Assembly (NCBI RefSeq): GCF_007991335.1
Contig: NZ_BJYD01000026.1
Location: 124,001-188,000, forward strand
Reading direction: 5' to 3'
Origin: Halobacillus faecis
Lineage (GTDB): Bacteria; Bacillota; Bacilli; Bacillales; Halobacillaceae
DNA: 64,000 nucleotides
The position numbers were made by a program, and so were the translations under genes. A model generated the notes under the pieces. That model was not told the DNA's origin and did not search any database. It was given only the letters and a program-made list of their open reading frames with translations. Of this stretch, positions 16,031 to 25,717 are shown piece by piece (position 1 is the stretch's first letter; each line of letters begins with the position of its first letter).

Positions 16031-18412
16031 TTAGCGGATTTTTAGGAGCTCATAAGCTGTGTCATCAGAAATGGCTGCGTCTCCGCCTAAGTAATATTGT
16101 TTCGGACTGATTGGCAGCCCCTGGATATACTTTCTAACACTTGATGGGACATTGTCCGTTCTTGTCAGAATGATTGGTGACTCATAGGAAGCTGCCATTG
16201 GAGAAGCTGCCAGGGCGTCTACAATCACTTGACCTCTTGCGAAAAATACATCTTCAATTCTTCGATCGTTGAAATAGCGATCGGCAATTTCAACACTTGT
16301 GCTGTAGCGATCGTCGCCGGATACACGCTCGACTTCACTCACTACAGATTTCAACTCTTCTTCCACCTTCTTGTGAACAGCTCCTGTTCCACCGATAATC
16401 GTTGCTTTTTCAACGCCATTTTCTTCGATGAACTTCACGATCTGGTCTTCCAGTCGATAAGGAAGTGTTATAAGAATCGGTGTGTTTTCCTGTCCTGCAT
16501 ACGATGCGATGGACAAAGCATCTGGAGAGGTCTCATCAGATGTCGTGATGAAAATTTCATCCACATTGATATTGCTGCTCAACTCATCAGCGACTTCATA
16601 CGCCGTTTCAAATCGAGTTTTACCAGACAGACGGACGACATTGCCAGCGCCATATTCATTCTTCAATTGGGTTTCGACAGTAGAAGAAACTGCTGCTTCG
16701 CTTCCAAGCAGGTAAATCTTCGAAGGACCTATCCGCTTCAATTCTTTGTTCACCGTCTCAGGCAGTTCGTTCGTCTGAGTAAGAAGGAGCGGAGCATCGT
16801 AATAAGAAGCAAGCACGCTTCCTGTCAATGAATCAATTGGCAGGTCTCCGCGGCCGATCACGGCTACATCAGGGTTGTTCCAGTGCCACCCAAAGTTTGA
16901 AAGGGCTGCACTTGTTTCATATCGATTGATGCCTGAGAGGCGGTAAGCGTTCGGTTCGCGCTTTTTGGATAAATAGCTTGATGCCACATACCCTTTTACG
17001 CCACCCGCTGTTTCAACCGGGTACCACATCCAGTGCTGGGTATTGCTGTCTGATCCTACTGGAACATCTGTGATCGTCAACGCGTCCCCTTGGGACAGTC
17101 CGGTAACGACCAGACCATTCGGAGATTGACGGAGATTTAAACTTCCTGCTGTTACATAAACCTTCTCCCCTGGCAGGAAGTAATGCTTGGACTCGTGCAC
17201 TGGTCCCTCTGTGTCTACATTATCGACACCGAAAGAAAGCAGACTATCTGAATCCGGGTTCAGTTTGTGTGTCGGGAATGGAGTCAGATTAAGCAAACCA
17301 TAGCTCTTAATCCGGCTGAAAATTTTCTCCTGATATGCGATATATCCGTTCGCAATCGGGTCGTTCCTTTGAGATAAACCATTATAAGCGAGGATAGCAA
17401 AGTACCAGTTCTCAATCGCCTCTCTATCCCCACTGTTTACAGTTGGAATTAAGTCATGGTCAGCATAATTCCACTTCGTCTCAAGAATTTTCAATCCTTC
17501 ACGGATATTGTAACGAATGTCTGTCGCCAGTTTCGTAATTTCTTCCTGACGCTCTTGATCATCCGTGATGAATCGATAGTCAGACACCTGCATGATGCCG
17601 ATCCCGATACAATCATAGCCAAGTTTCAGGTTGGTTCCATCCCATGACATTCCACGGGTTTTCTCTTCTGTACATTGGCTTTCGTAATGTTCGACAGGCG
17701 TTCGATCCGGCCCCCAGTATTGCTGCCAGCCGCTTTCCTGGAAAGCGATCGCTTTGACAATTTCAGGAGGGATGTTGAAGTTCTTGGCTTCTTCTGTGAG
17801 CATGCGGTTAATCTCTGCATAGCTCGGGTTTTCATACTTCTCATCGACTTCTGTGCTGCTTTGGGTCGTGACAAGACTTTGAGCAGAAAACTTCTCCTGC
17901 CCTTCTTTTTTCGTCACTTCTCCTGTTCCAATGGTGTAGACATCATTCAACATCGCCGATGGCTCTGTACTGACGTCATCCTGATCATATTCAGGATAGG
18001 AGATTTCTAGTTGAGCTTCGTTAAAATCAATCGTAGCTCGATCATAACTTTGAGATTCATAGACTTTTTCTATTCCAGCCTGAGTGATGTCGTAAACATC
18101 AAAATACAAGCTGCTCGCCGATCCTCCGGCTCTATAAACGACAACGAGAGCTTCTTCACCGACATAATAGACATCCGTGACTTCAGCCAGTTGTTCTGTT
18201 TCTTCTATAACGGTTTGTCCATTTTGTTCAATCTGAATCGTCGTCTCCAGTTCATTCCTAACGACATTTACATCCGTCGTTTCATTCAACTGGATCGATT
18301 CTTTGCTCTCCTCTACGACCCATGATTCCGATTGTTCGGCATTGATCGCTGCAGGAAGCAAAAGACTTGTGGCTACTAACACGGAAGTTGAAGTAATCAA
18401 TTTTCTTAACAT
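16031..18412 (-). CDS. Wall-anchored protein: transglycosylase-like domain, SH3b, three CWB2 repeats
   Basis: A 793-residue secreted protein. A signal peptide covers about 1-25 (hydrophobic TSVLVATSLLLPAAINA). Residues 26-190 form an acidic region of unknown fold. Residues 195-385 resemble a lysozyme-like/transglycosylase domain: IPPEIVKAIAFQESGW, with the presumed catalytic Glu, and GIGIMQVSD. An SH3b-like segment at about 410-485 has GSLNLRQSPNG. Three putative cell wall-binding repeat 2 units fill 495-793, recognised by RLSGxxRYET and VxLxGGxxAxS patterns. CWB2 domains bind wall glycopolymers. The amidase at 19347-21572 carries the same triple repeat, so both are probably targeted to the same wall polymer and take part in remodelling. 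Confidence 0.85.
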   Translation of the reverse strand: MLRKLITSTSVLVATSLLLPAAINAEQSESWVVEESKESIQLNETTDVNVVRNELETTIQIEQNGQTVIEETEQLAEVTDVYYVGEEALVVVYRAGGSASSLYFDVYDITQAGIEKVYESQSYDRATIDFNEAQLEISYPEYDQDDVSTEPSAMLNDVYTIGTGEVTKKEGQEKFSAQSLVTTQSSTEVDEKYENPSYAEINRMLTEEAKNFNIPPEIVKAIAFQESGWQQYWGPDRTPVEHYESQCTEEKTRGMSWDGTNLKLGYDCIGIGIMQVSDYRFITDDQERQEEITKLATDIRYNIREGLKILETKWNYADHDLIPTVNSGDREAIENWYFAILAYNGLSQRNDPIANGYIAYQEKIFSRIKSYGLLNLTPFPTHKLNPDSDSLLSFGVDNVDTEGPVHESKHYFLPGEKVYVTAGSLNLRQSPNGLVVTGLSQGDALTITDVPVGSDSNTQHWMWYPVETAGGVKGYVASSYLSKKREPNAYRLSGINRYETSAALSNFGWHWNNPDVAVIGRGDLPIDSLTGSVLASYYDAPLLLTQTNELPETVNKELKRIGPSKIYLLGSEAAVSSTVETQLKNEYGAGNVVRLSGKTRFETAYEVADELSSNINVDEIFITTSDETSPDALSIASYAGQENTPILITLPYRLEDQIVKFIEENGVEKATIIGGTGAVHKKVEEELKSVVSEVERVSGDDRYSTSVEIADRYFNDRRIEDVFFARGQVIVDALAASPMAASYESPIILTRTDNVPSSVRKYIQGLPISPKQYYLGGDAAISDDTAYELLKIR

Positions 18413-18432
18413 TCATACCGTCCTTTTCATAG

Positions 18433-19311
18433 TTACTTAATATCTATCAATTCGGAGTTCATGGTGTACCCATTCTCGCCTTTGTCCTCGACTTTTTCTT
18501 TAATCAATCCATAGTCAGGGGCATAGTGGAACGTAGACCGGACTTCAGCTCCGGATGAATCCGCTTTTTCTATCTTCTGTACAACCAACACGTTTTCAAA
18601 TTCACGTACGGGTGTAGACGTTGTCTGATTTTCATCTATGAGCTTAAATGAACTATCGGATTGGCTTGATTGCGTCACATCCATCAGCACATTTACCGTC
18701 TCCACCGGCTCGAATCCATCCAGCATGCTCGCTGTATCTTCCGGGTTGTACTCTTCATAGACAACGGAAACGGTACCTTCTGTCCACTCCAGGACTTGAA
18801 GGGTGACCATATCTCCGAATGTGATGACCTGTTGAACATAATTACCTTGGATGTCTACAATTTCGTAAACCGCTTCATATTCATCATTCTGCATAAACGT
18901 CTTCGTCATGGGCTCTTTTGGCATGTAGGCTTTCATACCAACGTTTGACGTCTGCTCTTCTTTTGTTTCTTCTTCAGAAGAAGTTTCATCCCCTGAAGCT
19001 TCGACCGTGTCTTCCTCTGGTTCTTCTGTTCCTTCGTCTGAATCTTCACTCGCTGCTGCTTCTCCGGAATCTGTGTTTTTTTCTTCCTCTGGCTCAGTAG
19101 AAGCTGTGCTTTCTTCCTGTTCCTTGGCTTCGTTTTCCTCTTCTGCTTTTTCAGTCTGCTGTGTTTCCTCAGCCTCTGCAGGTTCTTCTTCAAATTCTAC
19201 AGCTGCTCCTTGGTCGGCCTGGTCAGTTTCCAGGCTTTCGGGATCCACCTCTGCTGCACAGGCGCTTAAAATAAAAGCGACGGACAGCATGATGGTTAAC
19301 AGTTTCTTCAT
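18433..19311 (-). CDS. Acidic lipoprotein of unknown function
   Basis: The first 20 residues form a lipoprotein signal with lipobox LSAC, so the mature protein should be lipid-anchored at the outer face of the membrane. Residues 25-125 are almost entirely Glu, Asp, Ser, Thr and Ala, a long disordered acidic spacer typical of halophile surface proteins. The C-terminal 160 residues look folded (beta-rich, with Tyr/Val patterns such as YEAVYEIVDIQGNYVQQVITFGD). I do not recognise the family. ATG at 19311 is chosen over GTG at 19317 because AAAGGAGAG is spaced correctly only for the ATG. It lies between two CWB2 wall proteins, so a wall-related role is likely. Confidence 0.72.
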   Translation of the reverse strand: MKKLLTIMLSVAFILSACAAEVDPESLETDQADQGAAVEFEEEPAEAEETQQTEKAEEENEAKEQEESTASTEPEEEKNTDSGEAAASEDSDEGTEEPEEDTVEASGDETSSEEETKEEQTSNVGMKAYMPKEPMTKTFMQNDEYEAVYEIVDIQGNYVQQVITFGDMVTLQVLEWTEGTVSVVYEEYNPEDTASMLDGFEPVETVNVLMDVTQSSQSDSSFKLIDENQTTSTPVREFENVLVVQKIEKADSSGAEVRSTFHYAPDYGLIKEKVEDKGENGYTMNSELIDIK

Positions 19312-19346
19312 CGACACCTCTCCTTTGCTGTATCCAAGATGCTTTC

Positions 19347-21572
19347 TTATTTGAGGTAACCAGCGATTTCATCACGTTGAGCGTTGTCCACGACTCCGCC
19401 GATCACTTGGAGGTTTTGAACAACATTTTCAGCTCCATACCAGTTCAACGTTTTTTGAAGTTCTGGATTCAAGTCGTCTCCTACTAAAACGAGTGGCGCT
19501 TTCGTGCGGGCTGAAATGGCAGATGCCGTCAATGCATCCGGATAATTACGGCCGGTCGCTACAAGCATCGTGTTCGAACGCATGTCGTCTTTGAAATAGT
19601 CGATGGTAGCTGCTACAGTTTCGTAACGATTTATGCCAGACAAACGGACCACACGATCCCCACCGTTACGTTCAATCAATGTCTCTTCCACTTCTTCAGA
19701 AACTACCGCTGTTCCTCCAAGAATGGCTACTTCCTTGCCATGAAGAAACTGCAGACTTTCTTCCGTCATTTTCTCCTGGTCTGTCAAAACAATGGCCCAT
19801 CCGTTAGCCGCTGCTACAGAAGATGCCTCTAGTGCATCAGGGAAACTCGTACTTGAGGCAACAAATACGCCCTCCACATCAGACAAACGTTGGTTAATTT
19901 CTAGATTGGATTGAATGCGATCTTTACCGGAAATACGTTCAACAGAAACGTGACTGCTTAGTTCATTTTGAACTTTTTCTGAGATGGCATTGGTTCCACC
20001 GAGAATGACAACTTTATTTGCCTTCAGTCTTTTCAGTTCTTCCACTACAGCAGGATCAAGACGGTCATCACGATTTAGTAGAATCGGTGCATTGCCGAGT
20101 TCAGCTGCCAATGGTCCTGCAGAAAGGGCATCTGCAAATTCAAACGCTGTCGCTAGAACAACGGTACGTTCGTCATCTCCATCAAAACCGTTCGGGTATA
20201 GACTCTTGGAGACTTCAATAGCCGTCTTGATTCGATCTTTCCCGGCTAGTTCAGATGTGTTGAATAGATACTGATAGTCAGAAGAGGTATTATCCCACAG
20301 GATTTCTTCAGTTGTACGGTTTCTGACCTTCGTATTCTTCCATTCTTCCGCATAGGCAATCGCTTTTTCCTCACGGTAGAACGTGTTCAATATACCTTTT
20401 TCTGAATGAACGACTTCGAAGTCTTCACTTAAATAATTGCTCCAGATCACTTCATCTTTTTCTTTGTCGAGGACAGCGGTATTTTTCCAATCTCCCGCGT
20501 AATCCAAGGCTTCTTCTAAACTATGGGTCTCCTTCAAGACGCCATGAGAAGGGTGACTTACTTCGTAAGCTTTGGCTAAGTAATCTGACCAGATCACTTC
20601 TCCCTGCTCGTTATCTACGACTCTTACATCATTGGAATTCTGCGCAAAGTCGACCGCTTCATCACGGGACATAAACAGGCGGTCCTTCGATTGATCCGTT
20701 TTATGATAAACGCCATATCGTTCACTCATATTTTCATAGATGATTTCCTGCTCGTACTTATCAAAAACATACGCATTTCCCATGCTTTCGGCATGGTTGA
20801 TCGCTTCTTCTTTTTCAGCAGTCAGCTTGACTTTGCTGCCTTCGTGGTCGAATACTTCATAGACGCTGAAATAGCTGTCGACCGCTTCGGTCACGGATTG
20901 TACCGCTTTTTCCTGGAAGCTGTCCGTTTTAATAAGCTTTTCTTCCGTCGGGTTCGACATGTAACCGAACTCCAGCAAAGCTGCCGGCATGACAGCCTTT
21001 CTTGTTACATATAAATTACTCGGAACCATCCCTCGTCCTTCTCCAAGCGGTGTTCCATCGAGAATATGACGATGCATCGTTTGTGCGAGACGCTTACTTT
21101 CAGGAGCATATTCTATCTGTTCTGGAGACGGCGGATAGACCGAGTCCCTATTACTCATATCAAAATAATAGGTTTCATAGCCACTCATGTAAGGGTTCGA
21201 TGGCAGTGCATTGGAGTGAAGGGAAAGGAAGATCGCATTATCATGATCGTTATTCGCTGATTGATCTGAAAAGTCGACCCTCGCCTGCAAATCTTCATGT
21301 AAACTATAGGCAAAATGGCTGTCTGTGGTGCGTGTCATATGTACGTTGTAACCTTTTGCTTTCAAAGCATCGTATAGTTTCTTTCCGACTTCCAAGTTAA
21401 AATGCTTTTCATAATAACCTGTAGATCCTCCAGAGTAACCAGTCGTACCTGAAAACCTTCCGCCGTGACCCGGGTCAATAACAACAGTCTTCTCTGCACT
21501 CGCTTCCGCAGCAGGATAAAGTACAAAGAGAGAAAAGAGCGCAAAGAACAACAACATATACAGTCTTCTCAT
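19347..21572 (-). CDS. N-acetylmuramoyl-L-alanine amidase with three CWB2 repeats
   Basis: A secreted peptidoglycan hydrolase of 741 residues. The signal peptide ends near AEASA (about residue 26). Amidase_3 domain at about 29-240 has zinc ligands in VIDPGHGG, in the Glu of YYEKHFNLE and in LSLHSNA, plus the catalytic Glu in LLEFGYMSNPTEE. Residues 250-430 contain four tandem units of about 45 residues with the pattern EAxxxAexxxNxxVxDxxxxEviW, an unusual linker module. Three CWB2 repeats occupy about 445-741. It cleaves the bond between N-acetylmuramic acid and the stem peptide; B. subtilis CwlB/LytC is the nearest functional model. A good site, AGGAGGCTATT, precedes the ATG. Confidence 0.9.
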   Translation of the reverse strand: MRRLYMLLFFALFSLFVLYPAAEASAEKTVVIDPGHGGRFSGTTGYSGGSTGYYEKHFNLEVGKKLYDALKAKGYNVHMTRTTDSHFAYSLHEDLQARVDFSDQSANNDHDNAIFLSLHSNALPSNPYMSGYETYYFDMSNRDSVYPPSPEQIEYAPESKRLAQTMHRHILDGTPLGEGRGMVPSNLYVTRKAVMPAALLEFGYMSNPTEEKLIKTDSFQEKAVQSVTEAVDSYFSVYEVFDHEGSKVKLTAEKEEAINHAESMGNAYVFDKYEQEIIYENMSERYGVYHKTDQSKDRLFMSRDEAVDFAQNSNDVRVVDNEQGEVIWSDYLAKAYEVSHPSHGVLKETHSLEEALDYAGDWKNTAVLDKEKDEVIWSNYLSEDFEVVHSEKGILNTFYREEKAIAYAEEWKNTKVRNRTTEEILWDNTSSDYQYLFNTSELAGKDRIKTAIEVSKSLYPNGFDGDDERTVVLATAFEFADALSAGPLAAELGNAPILLNRDDRLDPAVVEELKRLKANKVVILGGTNAISEKVQNELSSHVSVERISGKDRIQSNLEINQRLSDVEGVFVASSTSFPDALEASSVAAANGWAIVLTDQEKMTEESLQFLHGKEVAILGGTAVVSEEVEETLIERNGGDRVVRLSGINRYETVAATIDYFKDDMRSNTMLVATGRNYPDALTASAISARTKAPLVLVGDDLNPELQKTLNWYGAENVVQNLQVIGGVVDNAQRDEIAGYLK

Positions 21573-22159
21573 AATAGCCTCCTAATAGGGTTATAAATTC
21601 TTAGTTTTCATGTAAGATCATCCAGTTGAAAAATGTTTCTCTCTTTTGCTTACCACCTCATATGTTTTATTGAATGCGCACGATGTTCTACTCGGGTTGT
21701 TTATGTATGTTTCAGTTTATTTTAGATCGGGTAGTGTAATTATAGGGTAGGAATGGACAGGTATGAATTAAAGGTAAAATTGAACAAGCACCCAATGGAA
21801 ACATCACAAATTCTATCTAGTTTTTCAAAGATTATAAGAATCTCTTCCTATATGTAATATCGGACGATTCAAGTCGAATGTTGAACACACCCGGAAATTT
21901 TTATCATTTTATTAATGATGTGGTATGAATATGTCGAATTTAGTCAAACGAATTACAATATGTAATTATATATAACGAAAATGTAACTAACAACCGTTCC
22001 TTTGCTAACTTTTATTCATTTTCATGAATCCGTCCAAAAGTATCATGCCATTTCTGGAAAGATTGTACTAGATTCTCGTTGGTTGGGAATAAAGTAGATG
22101 GTTGGAATAAAGCACATACATACACAAAAAAGAGCAGCTGCTTGATGCAGCTGCTCTTT
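21573..22159. other. Intergenic region upstream of the amidase gene
   Basis: About 590 bases, strongly AT-rich, without a supported open frame. The part near 21600-21990 should contain the amidase promoter on the minus strand, but no clear sigma-A or sigma-D box stood out. The right end holds the terminator of tagA. Confidence 0.4.
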
Positions 22160-22162
22160 TTA
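22128..22162 (-). terminator. Terminator after tagA
   Basis: Stem AGAGCAGCTGC / GCAGCTGCTCT with loop TTGAT, flanked by A and T runs on both sides, so it could work in both directions. Confidence 0.85.
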
Positions 22163-22870
22163 TTTATCTCTCCATACTTTCAACAGGAAGGCAGGGAGTT
22201 TGATCTGTCTTTTGATCCGCCAGGGTTCAGCAATGAGCCTGTACAACCACTCTAAACCGAAACGAAGGAAGAAGTCGGGCGCTCTCTTGATTCTCCCTGA
22301 TATGACATCAAACGATCCACCTACGCCTTGAAAGATGCTCACATTCAATTCATCCATATGATCAACAATCCAGTATTCCTGCTTCGGACTGCCGAGGGCC
22401 ACGAAAAGAATGTCGGCCTGAGATTCGTTGATGGTCTGGATGACTTTTTGTTCATCTTTTTCATAGCCGTCTAAAACACCGGCAATCTTCAACCCGGGAT
22501 ATTTTCGTACCAGTTCCTCTTTCGCCTCTTCTGCAATCCCTGGCTTCGCTCCGTAAAGAAAGACCGATTTGCCATGCTCTTCCGCCTGTTCACAAAGGGT
22601 CAACAGCATATCGATTCCGGTTACGCGTTCCTTGATGTTTCCTTTCTTCAAGCGGGAAGCGACCAGGACACCAACGCCATCAGGAATTTGATAGGTGGCT
22701 TTGTTTAAGAGATTCCTCAAATTCTCATCCTGCTGGGCTTTCAAAATCTTCTCCGGATTGATCGCCACGATGAATGACTGTTTCTTATGATTGATGTCGT
22801 CTATGACATTCTTCTTTAACTGTTCGTATGAATGACTACTGACATCCACACCTAAAAACCGTTCTTTCAT
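22160..22870 (-). CDS. tagA: WecG/TagA/CpsF family glycosyltransferase
   Basis: A 236-residue GT26 enzyme. TagA transfers N-acetylmannosamine to undecaprenyl-PP-GlcNAc in teichoic acid linkage-unit synthesis, and WecG homologues transfer ManNAc-uronic acid. Motifs include AINPEKILKAQQD and IPDGVGVLVASRL near the N-terminus (with the proposed catalytic Asp), VALGSPKQEYWI, and the membrane-associating Arg-rich C-terminal end LEWLYRLIAEPWRIKRQIK. The adjacent upstream gene encodes a UDP-sugar dehydrogenase that could make ManNAcA, so a WecG-like activity is also possible. TagO at 25717-26802 would make its lipid acceptor. Confidence 0.85.
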   Translation of the reverse strand: MKERFLGVDVSSHSYEQLKKNVIDDINHKKQSFIVAINPEKILKAQQDENLRNLLNKATYQIPDGVGVLVASRLKKGNIKERVTGIDMLLTLCEQAEEHGKSVFLYGAKPGIAEEAKEELVRKYPGLKIAGVLDGYEKDEQKVIQTINESQADILFVALGSPKQEYWIVDHMDELNVSIFQGVGGSFDVISGRIKRAPDFFLRFGLEWLYRLIAEPWRIKRQIKLPAFLLKVWRDK

Positions 22871-22882
22871 ATCGTCACCTTT

Positions 22883-24160
22883 TTATACATTCTTGGAATC
22901 GCCGAGGCGCTTCGTTACGAACCCGGCTTCTTTCCAGTCATCGAGATTCAGGCAGTTTTTCGTATCAAGAACAACACGGTTGCTCATATTTTCTTTAATA
23001 GAGGCTGGGGCTAGAGCTTTGAATTCATCATGATCTGTCAATACAACAAGAATGTCGGCTCCTTCCAAAGCTTCTTCCATATCCTGCGTCTGGTTGGAAG
23101 CGATGTTTTCCTTAATATGAGGATCATAGGTCGTAAAGCTGATCCCCCGCTCCACGAGCTCTAAAATGACCTTCAAGGAAGGACTCTCACGATGGTCATC
23201 AATGTTCGCTTTGAAAGATAGTCCGAAAAGGGCCACCTTTGGATCCTGGATAAACTGATCTTTCATCAATTTCTCCACTTGGTTTGCTGTGTACACAGGC
23301 ATGTTGTCGTTCGTGTTGCGGGACAATTGGATAATCTGTGCAAGATCTGGTTGAAGCTCTGCAAGGAACCAAGGATCTACAGCAATACAATGTCCCCCTA
23401 CACCTGGACCAGGCGTATGAATGTTGACGCGCGGGTGATAATTGGCAAGCTTGATCGCTTCCCAGGAGTTCACGCCGATGCGGTCGCTGATCATAGCGAG
23501 TTCATTGGCGAAAGCAATGTTCACATCACGGTATGTGTTTTCGATGACCTTAGCCATTTCAGCCGTCGTAGCGTCCGTCAGGTGAATCTCACCCTTAACA
23601 AAGGACTCGTACAACTCTTTCGTCATTTGAGAAGACGCCTCATTGATCCCGCCGACGATTCGGTCGTTATCCACGAGCTCCTGAAAAACCTTCCCTGGAA
23701 TCACGCGTTCCGGTGAATGAGAGACGAAGAGCTCTTCCCCGATTTCAAGACCGGTTTTCTCAAGTACAGGCAGCATCACGTCTTCCACTGTCCGTGGAGG
23801 CACGGTCGATTCAAGGATCACCAGGTTTCCTTCTTTAACGAAAGGAACAATGGCTTCGGTCGCTTTGCGGACATAATCCAGGTTGGCTGTTTTGTCTTCC
23901 CTGATCGGGGATGGAACAGCAATAACGAAAACATCTGCTTCCGTCGGTTCCATAGATGCTTTAAAGTTCCCGGCATCAACCGCTTCTTCTAACCGTTCCT
24001 GCAGTCCGTTCTCTTCTATATGAAGCTGTTTGGCGTTGATCATTTCAACAGCTTTCTGATTGACATCCACCCCATGGACTTTATGGCCGTGAATTGCAAA
24101 CATGACGGAAGTCGGAAGACCGATATAGCCTAAACCAACCACACACAGTGACTTTTTCAT
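22883..24160 (-). CDS. UDP-N-acetyl-D-mannosamine (or UDP-glucose-type) dehydrogenase
   Basis: An NAD-dependent UDP-sugar dehydrogenase of 425 residues. The Rossmann motif VVGLGYIGLPTSVMFA is at the N-terminus. The central part has ESTVPPRTVEDV and SPERVIPG. The catalytic Cys lies in GPGVGGHCIAVDPWFL. The C-terminal domain has LFGLSFKANIDDHRESPS. This pattern is closer to WecC/UDP-ManNAc dehydrogenase than to UDP-glucose dehydrogenase. No UDP-GlcNAc 2-epimerase (WecB) is encoded nearby, so it must be elsewhere if the substrate is UDP-ManNAc. The ATG at 24160 has GAAAGGGAG upstream; an earlier GTG nine codons upstream does not. Confidence 0.82.
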   Translation of the reverse strand: MKKSLCVVGLGYIGLPTSVMFAIHGHKVHGVDVNQKAVEMINAKQLHIEENGLQERLEEAVDAGNFKASMEPTEADVFVIAVPSPIREDKTANLDYVRKATEAIVPFVKEGNLVILESTVPPRTVEDVMLPVLEKTGLEIGEELFVSHSPERVIPGKVFQELVDNDRIVGGINEASSQMTKELYESFVKGEIHLTDATTAEMAKVIENTYRDVNIAFANELAMISDRIGVNSWEAIKLANYHPRVNIHTPGPGVGGHCIAVDPWFLAELQPDLAQIIQLSRNTNDNMPVYTANQVEKLMKDQFIQDPKVALFGLSFKANIDDHRESPSLKVILELVERGISFTTYDPHIKENIASNQTQDMEEALEGADILVVLTDHDEFKALAPASIKENMSNRVVLDTKNCLNLDDWKEAGFVTKRLGDSKNV

Positions 24161-24659
24161 ACAACAAATACTCCCTTTCTCTTGCACCTACACTCCGTAG
24201 ACATATATTTTCATATAAAATTTATTTATTCATCTTTCCGTTCTTACTGTTCTTTATAGCATTCGTTAAACTTGGAACTTTATGACGTTTTCTGTCATTA
24301 ATGACACATTTATGGATTGAACTCGACATTTTTCATCCACTTCCCTCTTCCCGTCCTGGTTGTTTCTTTAAACGTCATTTAATGCGAAAAGGCAAACCTT
24401 GTAGAAAGTCATTAGACTTTCATGCAGGCGCGGAAAGGGTGTCGACCATGGATTCATAGAACGGAATTTTATAAATGTATGGCCAATAAAAAAAGTCGAT
24501 ACTTTCCACTTTTCATTATATCTGATTCATTTCAAGTGCGCTATTCTTCCTTCCAATCTTAAATGAAAAGTCAAAAACTTGTAATGAAGTGGTCATGCGC
24601 GGAGGAGAATTTTTTTGATATACTCTTATGAAGTATGCTTTACAAAGAAAGGACGACAA
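24161..24659. other. Divergent intergenic region between the dehydrogenase and GNAT genes
   Basis: About 500 bases. It must carry promoters in both directions. A TATAAAG preceded by TGC on the minus strand (near 24255) is a possible extended -10 for the tagA unit, and GATATACT near 24617 is a possible -10 for the GNAT gene. Neither has a convincing -35. Confidence 0.35.
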
Positions 24660-25679
24660 ATGATGACAGTTCGACGGTACCATAAGGGAGACGAAGACCA
24701 GATCCAATCCCTTTTTAAGAAAACATTCAACCATACACGTCCACTTGCTACGTGGAAGTGGAAATTCATAGATAACCCTAAACAGGAACGCCCCTTCATT
24801 CTAGTATTCGAGGAAGAGAATCAAATTCTCGGTCATATCAGCCTGTGGGTGACAGATGCCTATTTGAACGGAGAAAGGAAAAAAGTAGGCCTTCGTGTTG
24901 ATACAATGGTCGATCCGGATGCGCGTGGAAAAGGGGTTTATAAAAAGCTGAATGATGCGCTGATCACGGAAGCCCAAGAGGATGGCATCGACTATCTGTA
25001 TGGATTCCCCGCACCCAAAGCGAAAGAGCTGTTTTTACGTTACACAGGAGCCAGTCATCTGACAGACATGCCTCGCTGGATGTTGATCCAGAAACCAGTC
25101 CATCTGCTGGCTGCCAAATTCTCACCACTTGCCCTTTTCAAACCATTGGATCGAATCCTTCAATCGTTTAGAAAATCGAACTTTCATACCGATGGATATG
25201 AAGTGAAAGAAGTGAAGCGGTGTGAGGAAGAGTTTGATCAATTGGCTAAAAGATCAAAACAAGTGGCCCAGGGGGTGGTCGTGCGGGACGCCGCTTATTT
25301 AAACTACCGTTACTTTGACCATCCTGAAAACAAATATAAAGTGATTGGGATTTACAAGGAAAGCCGCTTACTCGGGTATGTGGTCACTCATCAAAAATCC
25401 GGTTCCTTTATGAACGGTATGGTGGTGGATTGGCTTGCCGAAGATGAGCAGTTATGGCCGGTGCTGTTAGCGGCTGCCCGTACTGAATTGAAAGATACAG
25501 ATGTGATTCAATCCTGGGCTTTGCCCCACACGCTTGCCGCCAACACTTTAAAACAAGATGGATTCATCCATAAAGACAGTCCCATGCCACTCGTCGGAAA
25601 AGCCATTGACCCCTCACTAAGTACGATGGACAATGCCGACCAATGGTTTATCACTCCTGGAGATGTGGACTCCTATTAA
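24660..25679 (+). CDS. GNAT family N-acetyltransferase
   Basis: A 339-residue protein whose N-terminal 150 residues have the GNAT acetyl-CoA fold: VRRYHKGDEDQIQSLFKKTF, then the strand with LGHISLWVTDAYLNG and the acetyl-CoA loop DPDARGKGVYKKLNDALI near residue 95. The C-terminal half has a second, less clear acyltransferase-like region (KVIGIYKESRLLGYVVTHQ). The acceptor is unknown; its place beside tagO, tagA and a UDP-sugar dehydrogenase suggests modification of a sugar nucleotide or wall polymer. The frame is open upstream to a TTG at 24615, but tandem ATGs at 24660/24663 follow AAAGGACG, so I start there. Confidence 0.78.
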   Translation: MMTVRRYHKGDEDQIQSLFKKTFNHTRPLATWKWKFIDNPKQERPFILVFEEENQILGHISLWVTDAYLNGERKKVGLRVDTMVDPDARGKGVYKKLNDALITEAQEDGIDYLYGFPAPKAKELFLRYTGASHLTDMPRWMLIQKPVHLLAAKFSPLALFKPLDRILQSFRKSNFHTDGYEVKEVKRCEEEFDQLAKRSKQVAQGVVVRDAAYLNYRYFDHPENKYKVIGIYKESRLLGYVVTHQKSGSFMNGMVVDWLAEDEQLWPVLLAAARTELKDTDVIQSWALPHTLAANTLKQDGFIHKDSPMPLVGKAIDPSLSTMDNADQWFITPGDVDSY

Positions 25680-25717
25680 AAAAAGCTCGTTGACGCCGTC
25701 CGTCAACGAGCTTCTTT
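25679..25717. terminator. Bidirectional terminator between GNAT gene and tagO
   Basis: Stem AGCTCGTTGACG / CGTCAACGAGCT with a short loop, A-run before and T-rich tract after, placed between convergent genes. Confidence 0.85.
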
